DNA from: Chlorobiaceae bacterium
GTDB taxonomy: Bacteria; Bacteroidota; Chlorobiia; Chlorobiales; Chlorobiaceae
DNA length: 59,843 bases
Assembly: GCA_013334485.1 (NCBI GenBank)
Contig: JAAXXL010000007.1
Location: forward strand, 1 to 59,843
Direction of reading: 5' to 3'
Below are positions 34,816-43,369 of this stretch, in pieces (the first letter of the stretch is position 1; every line of letters begins with the position of its first letter). Position numbers and translations under genes: made by a program. Under the pieces are notes generated by a model. The model was not told the origin of the DNA and made no database searches. It saw nothing but the letters and a program-made list of their open reading frames with translations.

Positions 34816-35757
34816 ATGAGAAAATTTATTCCGGTCAGCATTTTGTTCGCCTGCTTCATAATCCTGCTTCCGGTTTTGCAGCATAATACACTCAGGGCGG
34901 AAAATAAGAAAATTATTCTCCAGCATGCCGATACCATTGAAGGCGGAGAGAGTGAAAGCGGCGCCTACCGCTCCGTCATTGGCAATGTACTCTTCCAGCA
35001 TAACAACATAACCCTGAAATGCGACCGGGCGACCAATTACGAAGCGGAGAATAAAATCGTTCTTACCGGTAACGTATTCATAACCGATAACTCCGCCGAG
35101 ATATACAGCGAAAGCGGCGTTTACTGGCCCGACAGGGAGACTGGTGAACTCAGCGGCAACGTCCGGAGCCGGATGGTGAACAGCTCACTTGCCGCCAAAG
35201 CCCGTAAAGCAGTGGTCAACAAAGGCACCAGCCAGATCTGGCTTTACGATGATGCCATTGCCTGGCATGAACACAAGCAGATCAGTGGCGACATTATTCT
35301 TCTGCATCTCAAGGAGGCGGCTACTAAAGCAAAAAGCAGCACAATTGATGAAATGCAGGTTCAGGGAAATGCTTTTTTTGCAGCAATGGACACCCTCTCC
35401 CGCTCTCCCGTAGTGTACGATCAGCTCGGCAGCAAAAAAATGGTCATCAAGCTGAACAATAATTCAAAAATAACCGGCATCACCGCAACCACCCAGGCAG
35501 AGAGCCTCTACCACCTCTATGACGAAAAAAGAAAACCCTCAGGTGTCAACTACTCAAGCGGCAACGTGATAAGGATGCTCTTCACTGACGGCATCCTCAA
35601 GCAGGTCAGGGTAATCGGCAGTGTTGAAGGAAAGCAGTACCCTGAAAGGTTCCGGGGAGACAAAAGCATAAATCTCTCAAAATTTGTCTGGCGGGAGAGC
35701 GAGAATCCGTTTACGTCAGGAAAAGAGAAAAGCCTTCCGGGGAAGGCTTTTCAATAA
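34816..35757 (+). CDS. LptA/OstA-like periplasmic protein
   Basis: 313 residues with an N-terminal signal segment (FIPVSILFACFIILLPVL). OstA/LptA-like repeating beta strands follow: LQHADTIEGG, VIGNVLFQHNNITLKCDRA, KIVLTGNVFITDN and TGELSGNVRSRM. Such domains bind the lipid part of LPS in the periplasmic bridge. It is larger than single-domain LptA (about 185 residues), and two consecutive strand sets are visible, so it may be an LptA/LptC-type hybrid or an LptD-N-like protein. The 3' end of the coding region is itself part of a perfect hairpin. Confidence 0.8.
   Translation: MRKFIPVSILFACFIILLPVLQHNTLRAENKKIILQHADTIEGGESESGAYRSVIGNVLFQHNNITLKCDRATNYEAENKIVLTGNVFITDNSAEIYSESGVYWPDRETGELSGNVRSRMVNSSLAAKARKAVVNKGTSQIWLYDDAIAWHEHKQISGDIILLHLKEAATKAKSSTIDEMQVQGNAFFAAMDTLSRSPVVYDQLGSKKMVIKLNNNSKITGITATTQAESLYHLYDEKRKPSGVNYSSGNVIRMLFTDGILKQVRVIGSVEGKQYPERFRGDKSINLSKFVWRESENPFTSGKEKSLPGKAFQ
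35727..35752. terminator. Perfect hairpin inside the 3' coding end of the LptA-like gene
   Basis: GAAAAGCCTTCC (35727-35738) pairs with GGAAGGCTTTTC (35741-35752): 12 bp, with only two bases between the arms. It ends five bases before the stop codon boundary and encodes the residues SLPGKAF. No strong T-tract follows, but its placement between convergent genes suggests transcription termination in both directions. Confidence 0.6.
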
Positions 35758-35799
35758 TCTGTTCTCCCTGAACGGTTCGAAATCGGGCAACGTTGAACG

Positions 35800-36057
35800 T
35801 TATTTTGCCATAGGGCAGGAGCCTGAAGAGCATGAACCGGTTGAGCAGGGCGAAGGAGCCGGAGCCGGCTTGCTGGCGTTATAGTCGGTTTTGTAAAAAC
35901 CGGAACCCTTGAGCACAAATCCGCCTTCCGCGCTTATAACCCGCTCAAATGACTCCTTTTCACATTTCGGACAGATGGTCAGCGAGGCGTCACTCATTTT
36001 CTGGACTATTTCAAGTTCATTTCCGCAGCTTGAACAGCGATACTGATAGGTTGGCAT
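35800..36057 (-). CDS. FmdB family zinc ribbon protein
   Basis: 85 residues. The N-terminal zinc ribbon is plain: [12 protein letters not shown] and ICPKCEK provide two CxxC pairs, followed by the [11 protein letters not shown] segment of FmdB proteins. The tail is Ala/Pro/Ser/Cys-rich ([11 protein letters not shown]), common in this family. An excellent Shine-Dalgarno (AAGGAG) lies 11 bases before the ATG, unlike most genes here. The gene is divergent from recO. Role unknown; regulatory in some formamidase operons. Confidence 0.92.
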   Translation of the reverse strand: MPTYQYRCSSCGNELEIVQKMSDASLTICPKCEKESFERVISAEGGFVLKGSGFYKTDYNASKPAPAPSPCSTGSCSSGSCPMAK

Positions 36058-36217
36058 ATTATGTATATCTCCTTAATTATATTCGTGTTCTGACTATTAT
36101 AACTGTTGGTGATTTCCCGGTTTTTTCGGGATAGATCCGTGTTGAAAAGTTCTCCCGCCTTATCGAAGCAGGGCTAACGTATATACTTATAATTACGAAA
36201 ATAAAAAAGCTGAAGCC

Positions 36218-37003
36218 GTGATCGTCAAAACCCGGGCCGTGATACTTCGGGAGGTCAAATACCGCGACCAGTCGAAGATCTGCGCCCTCTACACCAGGGA
36301 TTTCGGCAAAATTTCCGTCATCATCAAAGGGGCCCGCAACCCTAAAAATAAACTCTCGGGACTCTTCAGTGCCGGCAATGTGGTTGATGTTGTGCTCTAT
36401 AAAAAACAGAACCGCGACATTCACCTTGCCAGTGATGGTAACCTTGTTTTAAGTCCGATGGTTCCCGATCCGGATATGGAGCGCTTTGCCGTCCTCTACC
36501 AGATTATCGATCTGATCCGCACAAGCACGGAGAACGATGAGAAAAACCTGCCGCTTTTCAACCTGCTGGCGGTGACCCTTCAGCAACTCTATCGAAACAA
36601 TATCAATTTCAGGCTGCTCCACGCATGGTTTTTGCTCCGCCTGGTCTCCGTGATGGGGTTTCAGCCCTCCCTGAAAAACTGCGTCTTCAGCGGTGAGGAA
36701 CTTTCGACCGCAATCAGGGAGATGAATCTGACGGAGATCTATTTTGTCATGAACCCTGGCGGACTTGCCCTGCCCGCAGCTCTTTACGACAGCAGCATAA
36801 AAAAGAGAGTCATCCCGGTACGCATGGCCATGCAGTTGAACGCCCTGGAATCTGAACGCCATCCTGCCGGTGACACCATGATGGCTCCTTCTGAAGATAT
36901 TGATGCCCTCTGCACACTCTTGCAGGAGTATTGTTCTCTGCATATGGAACACGCCCGATCGAAAAAAAACATCTCAATCGTCGCACAAATCCTTGTTAAA
37001 TAG
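36218..37003 (+). CDS. recO: DNA repair protein RecO
   Basis: 261 residues from a GTG at 36218. The OB-fold N-terminus is clear: VKTRAVILREVKYRDQSKIC, YTRDFGKISVIIKGARN. A helical domain with the LLHAWFLLRLVSVMGFQPSL segment follows. RecO loads RecA on SSB-coated single-stranded DNA with RecR. The four-Cys zinc motif of some RecO proteins is not complete here (one Cys in KNCVFSGE). Length is normal. Confidence 0.92.
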   Translation: MIVKTRAVILREVKYRDQSKICALYTRDFGKISVIIKGARNPKNKLSGLFSAGNVVDVVLYKKQNRDIHLASDGNLVLSPMVPDPDMERFAVLYQIIDLIRTSTENDEKNLPLFNLLAVTLQQLYRNNINFRLLHAWFLLRLVSVMGFQPSLKNCVFSGEELSTAIREMNLTEIYFVMNPGGLALPAALYDSSIKKRVIPVRMAMQLNALESERHPAGDTMMAPSEDIDALCTLLQEYCSLHMEHARSKKNISIVAQILVK

Positions 37004-37122
37004 CGGCTCCTCTCTGAGTATCAATGGTTTTGGGGTTTTATATCTGCCTGACTATTTCTATCTTAAGAGACATTTTATTACCCTTATAACCTCTTGTTCA
37101 ATCCTAAACCGATCTGTCAGAC

Positions 37123-38418
37123 ATGCCTCAACTAACCAAATCAGCTGAACTCTTTGAAAAAGCAAAGAAGTTTATTCCCGGCGGCGTGAACTCTCCGGTA
37201 CGGGCATTCAAATCCGTTGGCGGAACGCCGATCTACATGGCAAAAGGTTCAGGCGCATACCTGACCGATGTTGACGGCAACACCTATCTTGACTATGTAG
37301 GATCATGGGGTCCCTTCATTCTCGGCAGCATGCACCCGAGAATCACCGCCGCACTTGAATATACCCTGAAAAATATCGGCACCAGCTTTGGCACTCCGAT
37401 AGAGATGGAGATTGAAATTGCCGAACTGCTCTGCAAGATTGTCCCTTCTCTTGAAATGGTCCGCATGGTCAACAGCGGAACAGAAGCAACCATGTCGGCA
37501 GTCCGCCTTGCAAGAGGCTACACCGGCCGCGATAAAATCATCAAATTTGAAGGGTGTTACCACGGTCACGGCGACAGCTTCCTCATCAAGGCTGGCTCCG
37601 GAGCGCTCACGCTCGGAGCACCTGACAGCCCCGGCGTCACCAAAGGTACCGCACAGGATACCCTCAACGCAACCTACAACGATATTGAGTCGGTAAAGCT
37701 CCTCGTCAACGAGAACAAGGGCAACATTGCCGCAATCATCATTGAGCCTGTTGCAGGTAACACCGGCGTTATTCCGGCTAAGCCCGGCTTCCTTGCTGAT
37801 CTTCGCACGCTGTGCGACCAGGAAGGAATTGTGCTGATTTTTGACGAAGTGATGTGCGGTTTCCGCGTAGCACTCGGCGGTGCACAGAGCCTCTACGGCG
37901 TCACACCTGATCTCACCACCATGGGCAAGATCATCGGCGGAGGCCTTCCAGTTGGCGCATTCGGCGGCAAACGCAAAATCATGGAGCGTGTTGCTCCCCT
38001 CGGCGACGTCTACCAGGCAGGAACCCTTTCAGGCAACCCGCTGGCACTGACCGCAGGTCTTGAGACACTGAAAATCCTTATGGATGAGAATCCCTATCCG
38101 GAACTCGAAAGAAAGGCACAGATCATTGAAGCCGGCTTCAGCGACAACCTGAAAAAGCTCGGCCTGAACTATGTGCAGAACCGCGTAGGATCAATGTCCT
38201 GCCTCTTCTTTACCGAAACTCCGGTAACAAGCTATGCAAGCGCCATCACGGCCGACACCAAAAAGCACGGCAAGTACTTCCACTCTCTGCTTGATCAGGG
38301 CATCTACACCGCCCCGTCGCAGTTTGAGGCAATGTTCATCAGCGCGGTTCACACCGATGCCGATCTGGAAAAGACTATCAAGGCGAACTACAACGCACTT
38401 GTTGAGTCCCAGAAGTAA
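37123..38418 (+). CDS. hemL: Glutamate-1-semialdehyde 2,1-aminomutase
   Basis: 431 residues, a class III aminotransferase-fold enzyme. It converts glutamate-1-semialdehyde to 5-aminolevulinate, the committed precursor of heme, bacteriochlorophyll and cobalamin in the C5 route. Diagnostic segments are FIPGGVNSPVRAFKSVGG, NSGTEATMSA, FEGCYHGHGDSFL, IFDEVMCGFR and TTMGKIIGGGLPVGAFGG, which holds the PLP lysine. A strong bidirectional terminator follows. The start is at the ATG opening MPQLTKS, without an obvious Shine-Dalgarno. Confidence 0.97.
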   Translation: MPQLTKSAELFEKAKKFIPGGVNSPVRAFKSVGGTPIYMAKGSGAYLTDVDGNTYLDYVGSWGPFILGSMHPRITAALEYTLKNIGTSFGTPIEMEIEIAELLCKIVPSLEMVRMVNSGTEATMSAVRLARGYTGRDKIIKFEGCYHGHGDSFLIKAGSGALTLGAPDSPGVTKGTAQDTLNATYNDIESVKLLVNENKGNIAAIIIEPVAGNTGVIPAKPGFLADLRTLCDQEGIVLIFDEVMCGFRVALGGAQSLYGVTPDLTTMGKIIGGGLPVGAFGGKRKIMERVAPLGDVYQAGTLSGNPLALTAGLETLKILMDENPYPELERKAQIIEAGFSDNLKKLGLNYVQNRVGSMSCLFFTETPVTSYASAITADTKKHGKYFHSLLDQGIYTAPSQFEAMFISAVHTDADLEKTIKANYNALVESQK

Positions 38419-38439
38419 CCCGTTCCTGTTACACAGAAA

Positions 38440-38475
38440 ACAAAAAAGGGAGGCCTCACGGCTTCCCTTTTTTGT
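38440..38475. terminator. Bidirectional rho-independent terminator after hemL
   Basis: An A-tract and GGGAGGCC arm pair with GGCTTCCC and a T-tract (four-base loop TCAC at 38456-38459). The stem is eight GC-rich pairs, one of them G-T, extended by six A-T pairs and CA/TG. It sits between convergent hemL and the DUF190 gene. Confidence 0.92.
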
Positions 38476-38522
38476 TTACTACGCATTTCAATTCCTCACA
38501 GCAATGGCGCCTCCACACAAAA

Positions 38523-38858
38523 CTATTCAATAATTCCGGATTGTACCTGCTCACGGGTCACCATAACCCGTCCGGAAGCATCGCGTACCATCTGCTCAAC
38601 CTTCGGCAAAAAACTCTCTATCTTTTCAGGAAAGTCTACAATCTCGACAACCATGGGCAGGTTGGTGCCGAACTCCATGATTTTGGAGGTTTTGATCAGC
38701 ATGTCATGACCGTACGAAAGCACCCCTTTCAATGCCGTAGCTCCGGCAAGACCATGCAGACGGGCTTCGCGCACAATCTCTTCGTAGAGCGGGTTGTGAC
38801 CGAATCGAACCTGTTCACCCACAAAAATGCGCAGCAGTTCTGAACTGTGAAATTCCAT
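38523..38858 (-). CDS. DUF190 domain-containing protein
   Basis: 111 residues of the DUF190 family, a PII-like fold often encoded beside CrcB. Family features are LLRIFVGEQVRFGHNPLYEEIV, GLAGATALKGVLSYG and LPMVVEIVDFPEKIE. It follows crcB by 11 bases on the minus strand. A regulatory link to the fluoride channel is inferred from gene pairing only. Confidence 0.92.
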   Translation of the reverse strand: MEFHSSELLRIFVGEQVRFGHNPLYEEIVREARLHGLAGATALKGVLSYGHDMLIKTSKIMEFGTNLPMVVEIVDFPEKIESFLPKVEQMVRDASGRVMVTREQVQSGIIE

Positions 38859-38869
38859 AATTGACTCCT

Positions 38870-39253
38870 TTATGACCAGATTTTTGCAAAAAGCATTCCT
38901 GAATAAATCGCAATAATCCCTCCGGCAATGCTGCCGAAAAGGTAGAGCCCTGCATAAAAGAGCTGACCATCTTTCATCAGCGAAGCATGCTCAAACATGT
39001 AGGCGGAGAATGTTGTAAACCCTCCGCAGAATCCTGTAACAAGAAAAAGCCTCGCTTCAGGAGAGACGATAGTGGTCGAAACCGCAAGCTCGCTCAACAA
39101 TCCGATAAGAAAACTGCCAAGCATGTTGACCGCAAAGGTTGAAAAGGGAAAGCCCGGAGCAAGTGGAAGGAAGAGCAGCGCCACCCCGTACCGGGCCACA
39201 GAGCCGAGAAACCCCCCAGCACCCACAAGCGCAACTGCTCCAAAGTGCTTCAT
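38870..39253 (-). CDS. crcB: Fluoride-specific ion channel CrcB/Fluc
   Basis: 127 residues with four transmembrane helices. The signatures are GSVARYGVA, FAVNMLGSFLIGLL (pore Asn) and GFCGGFTTFSAYMFE (the central GxxGGxTTFSxF). The protein acts as an antiparallel dimer that lets fluoride leave the cytoplasm. It is flanked by a small two-helix membrane protein upstream and DUF190 downstream. No fluoride riboswitch is recognisable in front of either gene. Confidence 0.95.
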   Translation of the reverse strand: MKHFGAVALVGAGGFLGSVARYGVALLFLPLAPGFPFSTFAVNMLGSFLIGLLSELAVSTTIVSPEARLFLVTGFCGGFTTFSAYMFEHASLMKDGQLFYAGLYLFGSIAGGIIAIYSGMLFAKIWS

Positions 39254-39265
39254 AACAGATAAATG

Positions 39266-39493
39266 TTAGCGGTCATCGCCCGTCTGCCTTCCCTCAATCC
39301 TCTTGTGCGCGCAGCACATCTCATCAAGAATACCGAGCAGGGTGTTGAAAATTCCAAGGGCAATGATGGTAGGAGCCCATAGCCCGATAAAAATGGCAAT
39401 CAGCTCATGGTTAACCCCTGTTCCAAAAATAAAGATATAGATGGAAAGCAGTATCGAAAGCGTTGCGGAGATGAAATAGTAGAGCGGCTTCAT
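39266..39493 (-). CDS. Small two-helix membrane protein upstream of crcB
   Basis: 75 residues: two hydrophobic segments (YFISATLSILLSIYIFIFG and IAIFIGLWAPTIIALGIF) and a charged C-terminus with CCAHKRIEG. No family recognised. It ends 12 bases before crcB on the same strand, so it is probably co-transcribed. An accessory role is possible but unsupported. Confidence 0.7.
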   Translation of the reverse strand: MKPLYYFISATLSILLSIYIFIFGTGVNHELIAIFIGLWAPTIIALGIFNTLLGILDEMCCAHKRIEGRQTGDDR

Positions 39494-39577
39494 ACTGATG
39501 GATTGATTTAATTGAGCTGTAGTTTATAAAAGGTAATAATAATCAGGCGAGGAAAAAACCTCATGGGGACTTCGGCC

Positions 39578-40198
39578 TTACTCAATATCAATCTGCACCT
39601 CATTGCGGCGCAGAAACGGTATGGTCCAGGGGGGATCATAGCTTGCCGCCCTGGGGCCGGAGAGTGACCGGTACCCTCTCTTCTCAAGCCACACCGTCAG
39701 CTTTTCGGCATAGCTCCGGAGATTACTCTCGGAATGAAGACCTGAATAAGAGATGACGGCAACCTTTTTCGCTCTTACCTCACGAAATTTCACCGTTTGG
39801 TCGAGAGGCTCGGGAAGTGAGGCAAGCGTAGATCCTTCAGGCATCACAAACGACATCACCCAGGAGTTCCCATGCTTTTCCTGCATCACCGGAGCGGTCA
39901 TGGAGAGTTTCTCCGAAGCAGGCTCCTGAAGCACGGGAGCAGTCATGGAGAATTTCTGTTTCGAGCGGTTCTTGCCGAAAATATAGCCGGCAAGGCGACT
40001 GAAGGCCTGACCGCTTGACTGGCCGTATCCTCCTTCAACAACCGTCTCCGCAAAAACCATCTCTCCATACTGCCTTATTTCAATCTCCCCGTCCTTTTCA
40101 AGCACCGAGAATGGCGGTTCAGCAGATTCCCGCTTGCCCAATACCGAACAGCCCGCAAGCAGCATACCTGTCATCAGTAATAGTGACCATGAACCCAT
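39578..40198 (-). CDS. SOUL heme-binding family lipoprotein
   Basis: 206 residues. A lipoprotein signal ([13 protein letters not shown]) is followed by a SOUL/HBP domain: [22 protein letters not shown], two tandem MTAPV-type segments ([12 protein letters not shown] and [12 protein letters not shown]) and a final [18 protein letters not shown]. The fold binds heme or tetrapyrroles in eukaryotes and some bacteria. An envelope-anchored tetrapyrrole-binding protein would suit an organism with heavy tetrapyrrole flux, which is an inference. Confidence 0.9.
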   Translation of the reverse strand: MGSWSLLLMTGMLLAGCSVLGKRESAEPPFSVLEKDGEIEIRQYGEMVFAETVVEGGYGQSSGQAFSRLAGYIFGKNRSKQKFSMTAPVLQEPASEKLSMTAPVMQEKHGNSWVMSFVMPEGSTLASLPEPLDQTVKFREVRAKKVAVISYSGLHSESNLRSYAEKLTVWLEKRGYRSLSGPRAASYDPPWTIPFLRRNEVQIDIE

Positions 40199-40389
40199 AA
40201 GAAACCCCTTTCCGTTGATCCGGTTAAAAAAAACGCTGTTCTTAGTGGAACACTCACAAAAGCAAAAAGGTTTTGCATGCTCGAATTTATTGCGTGACTA
40301 CAGAAAAGGAGTTCTATGAAATATTTGCCTGCATAGTTATATCTTGGGAGTACATTTGTGAAACGGGTTGATGAATTTATGCTCTTCTC

Positions 40390-40821
40390 ATGGGCTTTAC
40401 GCTAAAAAAAAGGGTGGTCGCCATCGACTACGGAACAAAGCGCATCGGCGTGGCACAAAGCGACCAGCTCCAGCTCTTCGCCCAGCCGGTTGGCACCTTT
40501 GACCGGGCTGGACTTTCCAAAACAGTTCAGGAGATGCTCCGCAGCGACGAGATCGGCAAGGTCCTCGTTGGCTACCCTCTGAGCAGCAACGGCGAAACAA
40601 ACACCATGACCGGCGTTATTGACCGCTTTATCGAAGAGCTGCTCGCGGAGTTCCCTCAACTGATGATTGAGCGGATCGATGAACACCACTCATCAAAAGA
40701 TGCGAGAAAGATCCTTGCCGCTTCAGGTAAATCAAGAAAAGTACGGCAGGAAAAAGGGAGAGTAGACAGCGCGGCAGCATGTGTGATGCTTACCGACTAT
40801 CTGGAATCCATAAACCATTAG
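40390..40821 (+). CDS. ruvX: Holliday junction resolvase-like RuvX/YqgF
   Basis: 143 residues with RNase H-like fold: RVVAIDYGTKRIGVAQSD, VLVGYPLSSNG, MIERIDEHHSSKDA and the final RVDSAAACVMLTDYL, which carries a late catalytic Asp. The family takes part in pre-16S rRNA 5' end maturation or junction resolution. Normal length. It precedes pyrE by 165 bases. Confidence 0.93.
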   Translation: MGFTLKKRVVAIDYGTKRIGVAQSDQLQLFAQPVGTFDRAGLSKTVQEMLRSDEIGKVLVGYPLSSNGETNTMTGVIDRFIEELLAEFPQLMIERIDEHHSSKDARKILAASGKSRKVRQEKGRVDSAAACVMLTDYLESINH

Positions 40822-40986
40822 AGCATCCCCCCCTCTATGCCCTATGCCGGGAGTTACGGCAAACAAAAGCAATGCCTGCTCTGACAGCTTTTGTGGGGAA
40901 AGCAGGAGTTTTTCATTTAGCTTTTCCGCACGGCTTCTTTATCTTTAGGGCATAGAGCTTGTCGACACCCTTACCCATTACCATTC

Positions 40987-41568
40987 ATGAGTACCTCTGA
41001 ACTGCTTGACATTTTCAAATCTACAGGCGCCCTGCTTGACGGCCATTTCAGGCTTACATCCGGACGGCACAGCAACACCTATTTTCAGTGCGCAAAAGTT
41101 CTGCAGCACCCGGAACACCTCGGCACGGTGTGCAGCATGATCGCGCGGCATTTCAGCGGAAAAGGGGTCGAAACAGTTATCTCTCCAGCCATTGGCGGGA
41201 TCGTTGTCGGTACAGAGGTTGGACGCCAGATCGGAGTGAAAACTATTTTTGCGGAACGCAAGGATGGGGTGATGACGATCCGCCGGGGCTTCACTCTTGA
41301 GCCAAATGAACGGGTTCTGGTGATTGAAGATGTTATCACCACAGGAGGGTCGGTAGCAGAAGTGATTGCTCTTGTCAAGGAGGCCGGGGCAACGCTTGTC
41401 GGAGTAGGATCAGTCGTTGACCGCAGCAATGGACGGGTCAGGCTTGCTGACGACCAGATTTCAGTGCTTTCGATGGAGGTGATCAGCTATACCCCGGAAG
41501 AGTGCCCGCTCTGCAAGGAGAATGTACCGATTGACGCTCCCGGAAGCCGTGCCAACAAGCAAAACTAA
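40987..41568 (+). CDS. pyrE: Orotate phosphoribosyltransferase
   Basis: 193 residues. Type I phosphoribosyltransferase that makes OMP from orotate and PRPP in pyrimidine synthesis. Visible are [17 protein letters not shown] at the N-terminus, [33 protein letters not shown] and the PRPP-binding loop [13 protein letters not shown]. The C-terminal CPLCKENVP carries a Cys pair. The stop is four bases before the preferred tyrA start. Confidence 0.95.
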   Translation: MSTSELLDIFKSTGALLDGHFRLTSGRHSNTYFQCAKVLQHPEHLGTVCSMIARHFSGKGVETVISPAIGGIVVGTEVGRQIGVKTIFAERKDGVMTIRRGFTLEPNERVLVIEDVITTGGSVAEVIALVKEAGATLVGVGSVVDRSNGRVRLADDQISVLSMEVISYTPEECPLCKENVPIDAPGSRANKQN

Positions 41569-41572
41569 GGGC

Positions 41573-42442
41573 ATGAGTGCAACGCCACCTGTCAGGAAAA
41601 TCTCGTTTATCGGTCTCGGGTTGATCGGCATGTCGCTTTTACGGGCAATAAAGCACTCTCCGCTTGCCCAACAGAGTAACATCTTTTTTCAGGGATTTGA
41701 CCCCGGCTTTACCGACACCGACCGCAGCAACGTTGAATCACTCGGCCTCGACCGGTTTACCGGGGATAAAGAGGAACTCTACAACGCCGACCTGATCATT
41801 CTTTCAGCACCGGTCGAGATCAATATTGCCCTGCTTGAGGAAATCAAGCGGATAGCTCCGCCCGAAACGCTTGTAAGCGATGTCTCAAGCACAAAATCAC
41901 TCATTGCCCGTAAAGCACGGGAACTTGAGCTGAACTTTATCGGCATGCATCCGATGGCCGGCAAGGAGCAGCAGGGATATCGTGAAAGCCATGAGGAGCT
42001 GCTGCATGGCCGGAGAGTCATCCTTTGTGACGACCGGGGGTTGCTTGACGAGCCGAAAGGCGCATTCCTTGTAAGGCTGCTTGAATCTGCCGGGTGCATG
42101 ACACTCACGATGAACGCCGATGAGCATGACCTCGTGGTGGCAAAAACAAGCCATCTTCCTCAACTGCTCTCGACCCTCCTGATGACCCACTGCGGAGATT
42201 CGATCAGCAAAACCGGACCGGGCTTTGCAACTCTTGCCCGGCTTGCCGGAAGCCCCTGGCAGATATGGCGGGATATCATTGCAACAAACAGCGAAAACAT
42301 TGCTGACGAGCTGGAAAGGTTTTCAACCGAGCTTGCGGATCTCTCACAAGAAGTCCGGACCCTCAACCATGAACAGCTTGAATCGCGCTTCGATGAAGCC
42401 AACCGGCTTTATCAAACCCTTAAAGAGATGAACCGGTCATGA
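41573..42442 (+). CDS. tyrA: Prephenate dehydrogenase
   Basis: 289 residues from the ATG at 41573, which has AAGGGC just upstream; an in-frame ATG at 41522 lies inside pyrE. The N-terminal Rossmann domain begins [15 protein letters not shown]. Prephenate-binding features include DVSSTKS and [13 protein letters not shown], then a helical dimerisation domain. It catalyses the NAD(P)-dependent step towards tyrosine. No ACT or chorismate mutase domain is fused. It overlaps nadK in ATGA. Confidence 0.93.
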   Translation: MSATPPVRKISFIGLGLIGMSLLRAIKHSPLAQQSNIFFQGFDPGFTDTDRSNVESLGLDRFTGDKEELYNADLIILSAPVEINIALLEEIKRIAPPETLVSDVSSTKSLIARKARELELNFIGMHPMAGKEQQGYRESHEELLHGRRVILCDDRGLLDEPKGAFLVRLLESAGCMTLTMNADEHDLVVAKTSHLPQLLSTLLMTHCGDSISKTGPGFATLARLAGSPWQIWRDIIATNSENIADELERFSTELADLSQEVRTLNHEQLESRFDEANRLYQTLKEMNRS

Positions 42443-43320
42443 AATTTGCGATTGTTGTCAATGTTTCACGGGAGCACGCGCTTGATCTTGCACGCGAGCT
42501 TGCCCTCTGGCTCGATGAACGGGGTGTAGAGTATGTTTTTGAAACCCTTTCGGCTGAAAAACTGCAAGTCTCCCGCTCGGCATCGATCGAGGAGCTGAAC
42601 CGGCAGTGCGATGCATTCATCTCGCTGGGCGGAGACGGCACCCTGCTCTTTACCTCCCATTACGCCATGACCAAACCGGTTATCGGCATCAATGTTGGCT
42701 ATCTCGGGTTCCTGACCGAGTTCACCCAGGCTGAAATGTTTTCGGCTATAGAAAAGGTACTGAACAACACCTACTCTATCCATAACCGCTCGCAGCTTGA
42801 AGCATCAACCATTGTTGAGGGTAACCTTCAGCTTTTCAGGGCGCTGAATGATGTCGTTATTGAAAAAGGGGCCTATCCGCGCATTCCGACCTTTGTTATC
42901 AGGCTCGACGGCGAGCTGCTCAGCTCCTATCGTGCGGACGGCATCATTATTGCAACATCTACCGGCTCAACCGCCTACTCCATGTCTGCCGGAGGGCCGA
43001 TTATCGCTCCGAAATCAAGCGTCTTTGTCATCACACCGATCTGCCCGCACATGCTCACTGTCCGACCTATCGTCATCAGCGACGACAAGGTAATCGAGGT
43101 GTCGGTTGATGCACCCGACGGAGAGTTCCCGCTCAACTGCGACGGACATCTGGTAGAAATGCTTGCACCGCAGATAGTTGTCACGGTAAAAAAGTCGGCA
43201 GAACTTGTCCATCTTGTCGCAAATGAAAAAAGGGATTACTGTGAGATCCTCCGCACCAAACTGCTCTGGGGACGCGAACATAATTGCAAAGACAATGAAC
43301 AATTGTCAATTGACAGTTGA
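42439..43320 (+). CDS. nadK: NAD kinase
   Basis: 293 residues. ATP-NAD kinase that makes NADP. Signatures are [43 protein letters not shown] and the C-terminal CDGHLVEM. The last few residues (NEQLSIDS) are encoded by an intergenic repeat (CAATTGTCAATTG-type), so the C-terminal tail is probably a repeat-derived extension. Translationally coupled to tyrA. Confidence 0.94.
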   Translation: MKFAIVVNVSREHALDLARELALWLDERGVEYVFETLSAEKLQVSRSASIEELNRQCDAFISLGGDGTLLFTSHYAMTKPVIGINVGYLGFLTEFTQAEMFSAIEKVLNNTYSIHNRSQLEASTIVEGNLQLFRALNDVVIEKGAYPRIPTFVIRLDGELLSSYRADGIIIATSTGSTAYSMSAGGPIIAPKSSVFVITPICPHMLTVRPIVISDDKVIEVSVDAPDGEFPLNCDGHLVEMLAPQIVVTVKKSAELVHLVANEKRDYCEILRTKLLWGREHNCKDNEQLSIDS

Positions 43321-43369
43321 CAACTCTCCATTAGTTATTGTCCATTAACCATTGTCAATTGTCAATTGA
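43300..43369. repeat. TTGTCAATTG-type repeats spanning the nadK stop
   Basis: CAATTGTCAATTGAC (from 43300) and ATTGTCAATTGTCAATTGA (43351-43369) flank a spacer containing TTATTGTCCATTAACC. They overlap the last codons of nadK and the putative TTG start of the next gene. Such short A/T palindromes recur as intergenic filler in these genomes, as far as I recall. Confidence 0.6.

Noticed and set aside
39254-39577. Fluoride riboswitch upstream of crcB
   Set aside because: No GGCGAUGGU-type pseudoknot sequence was seen in the spacer or upstream of the small membrane protein gene.
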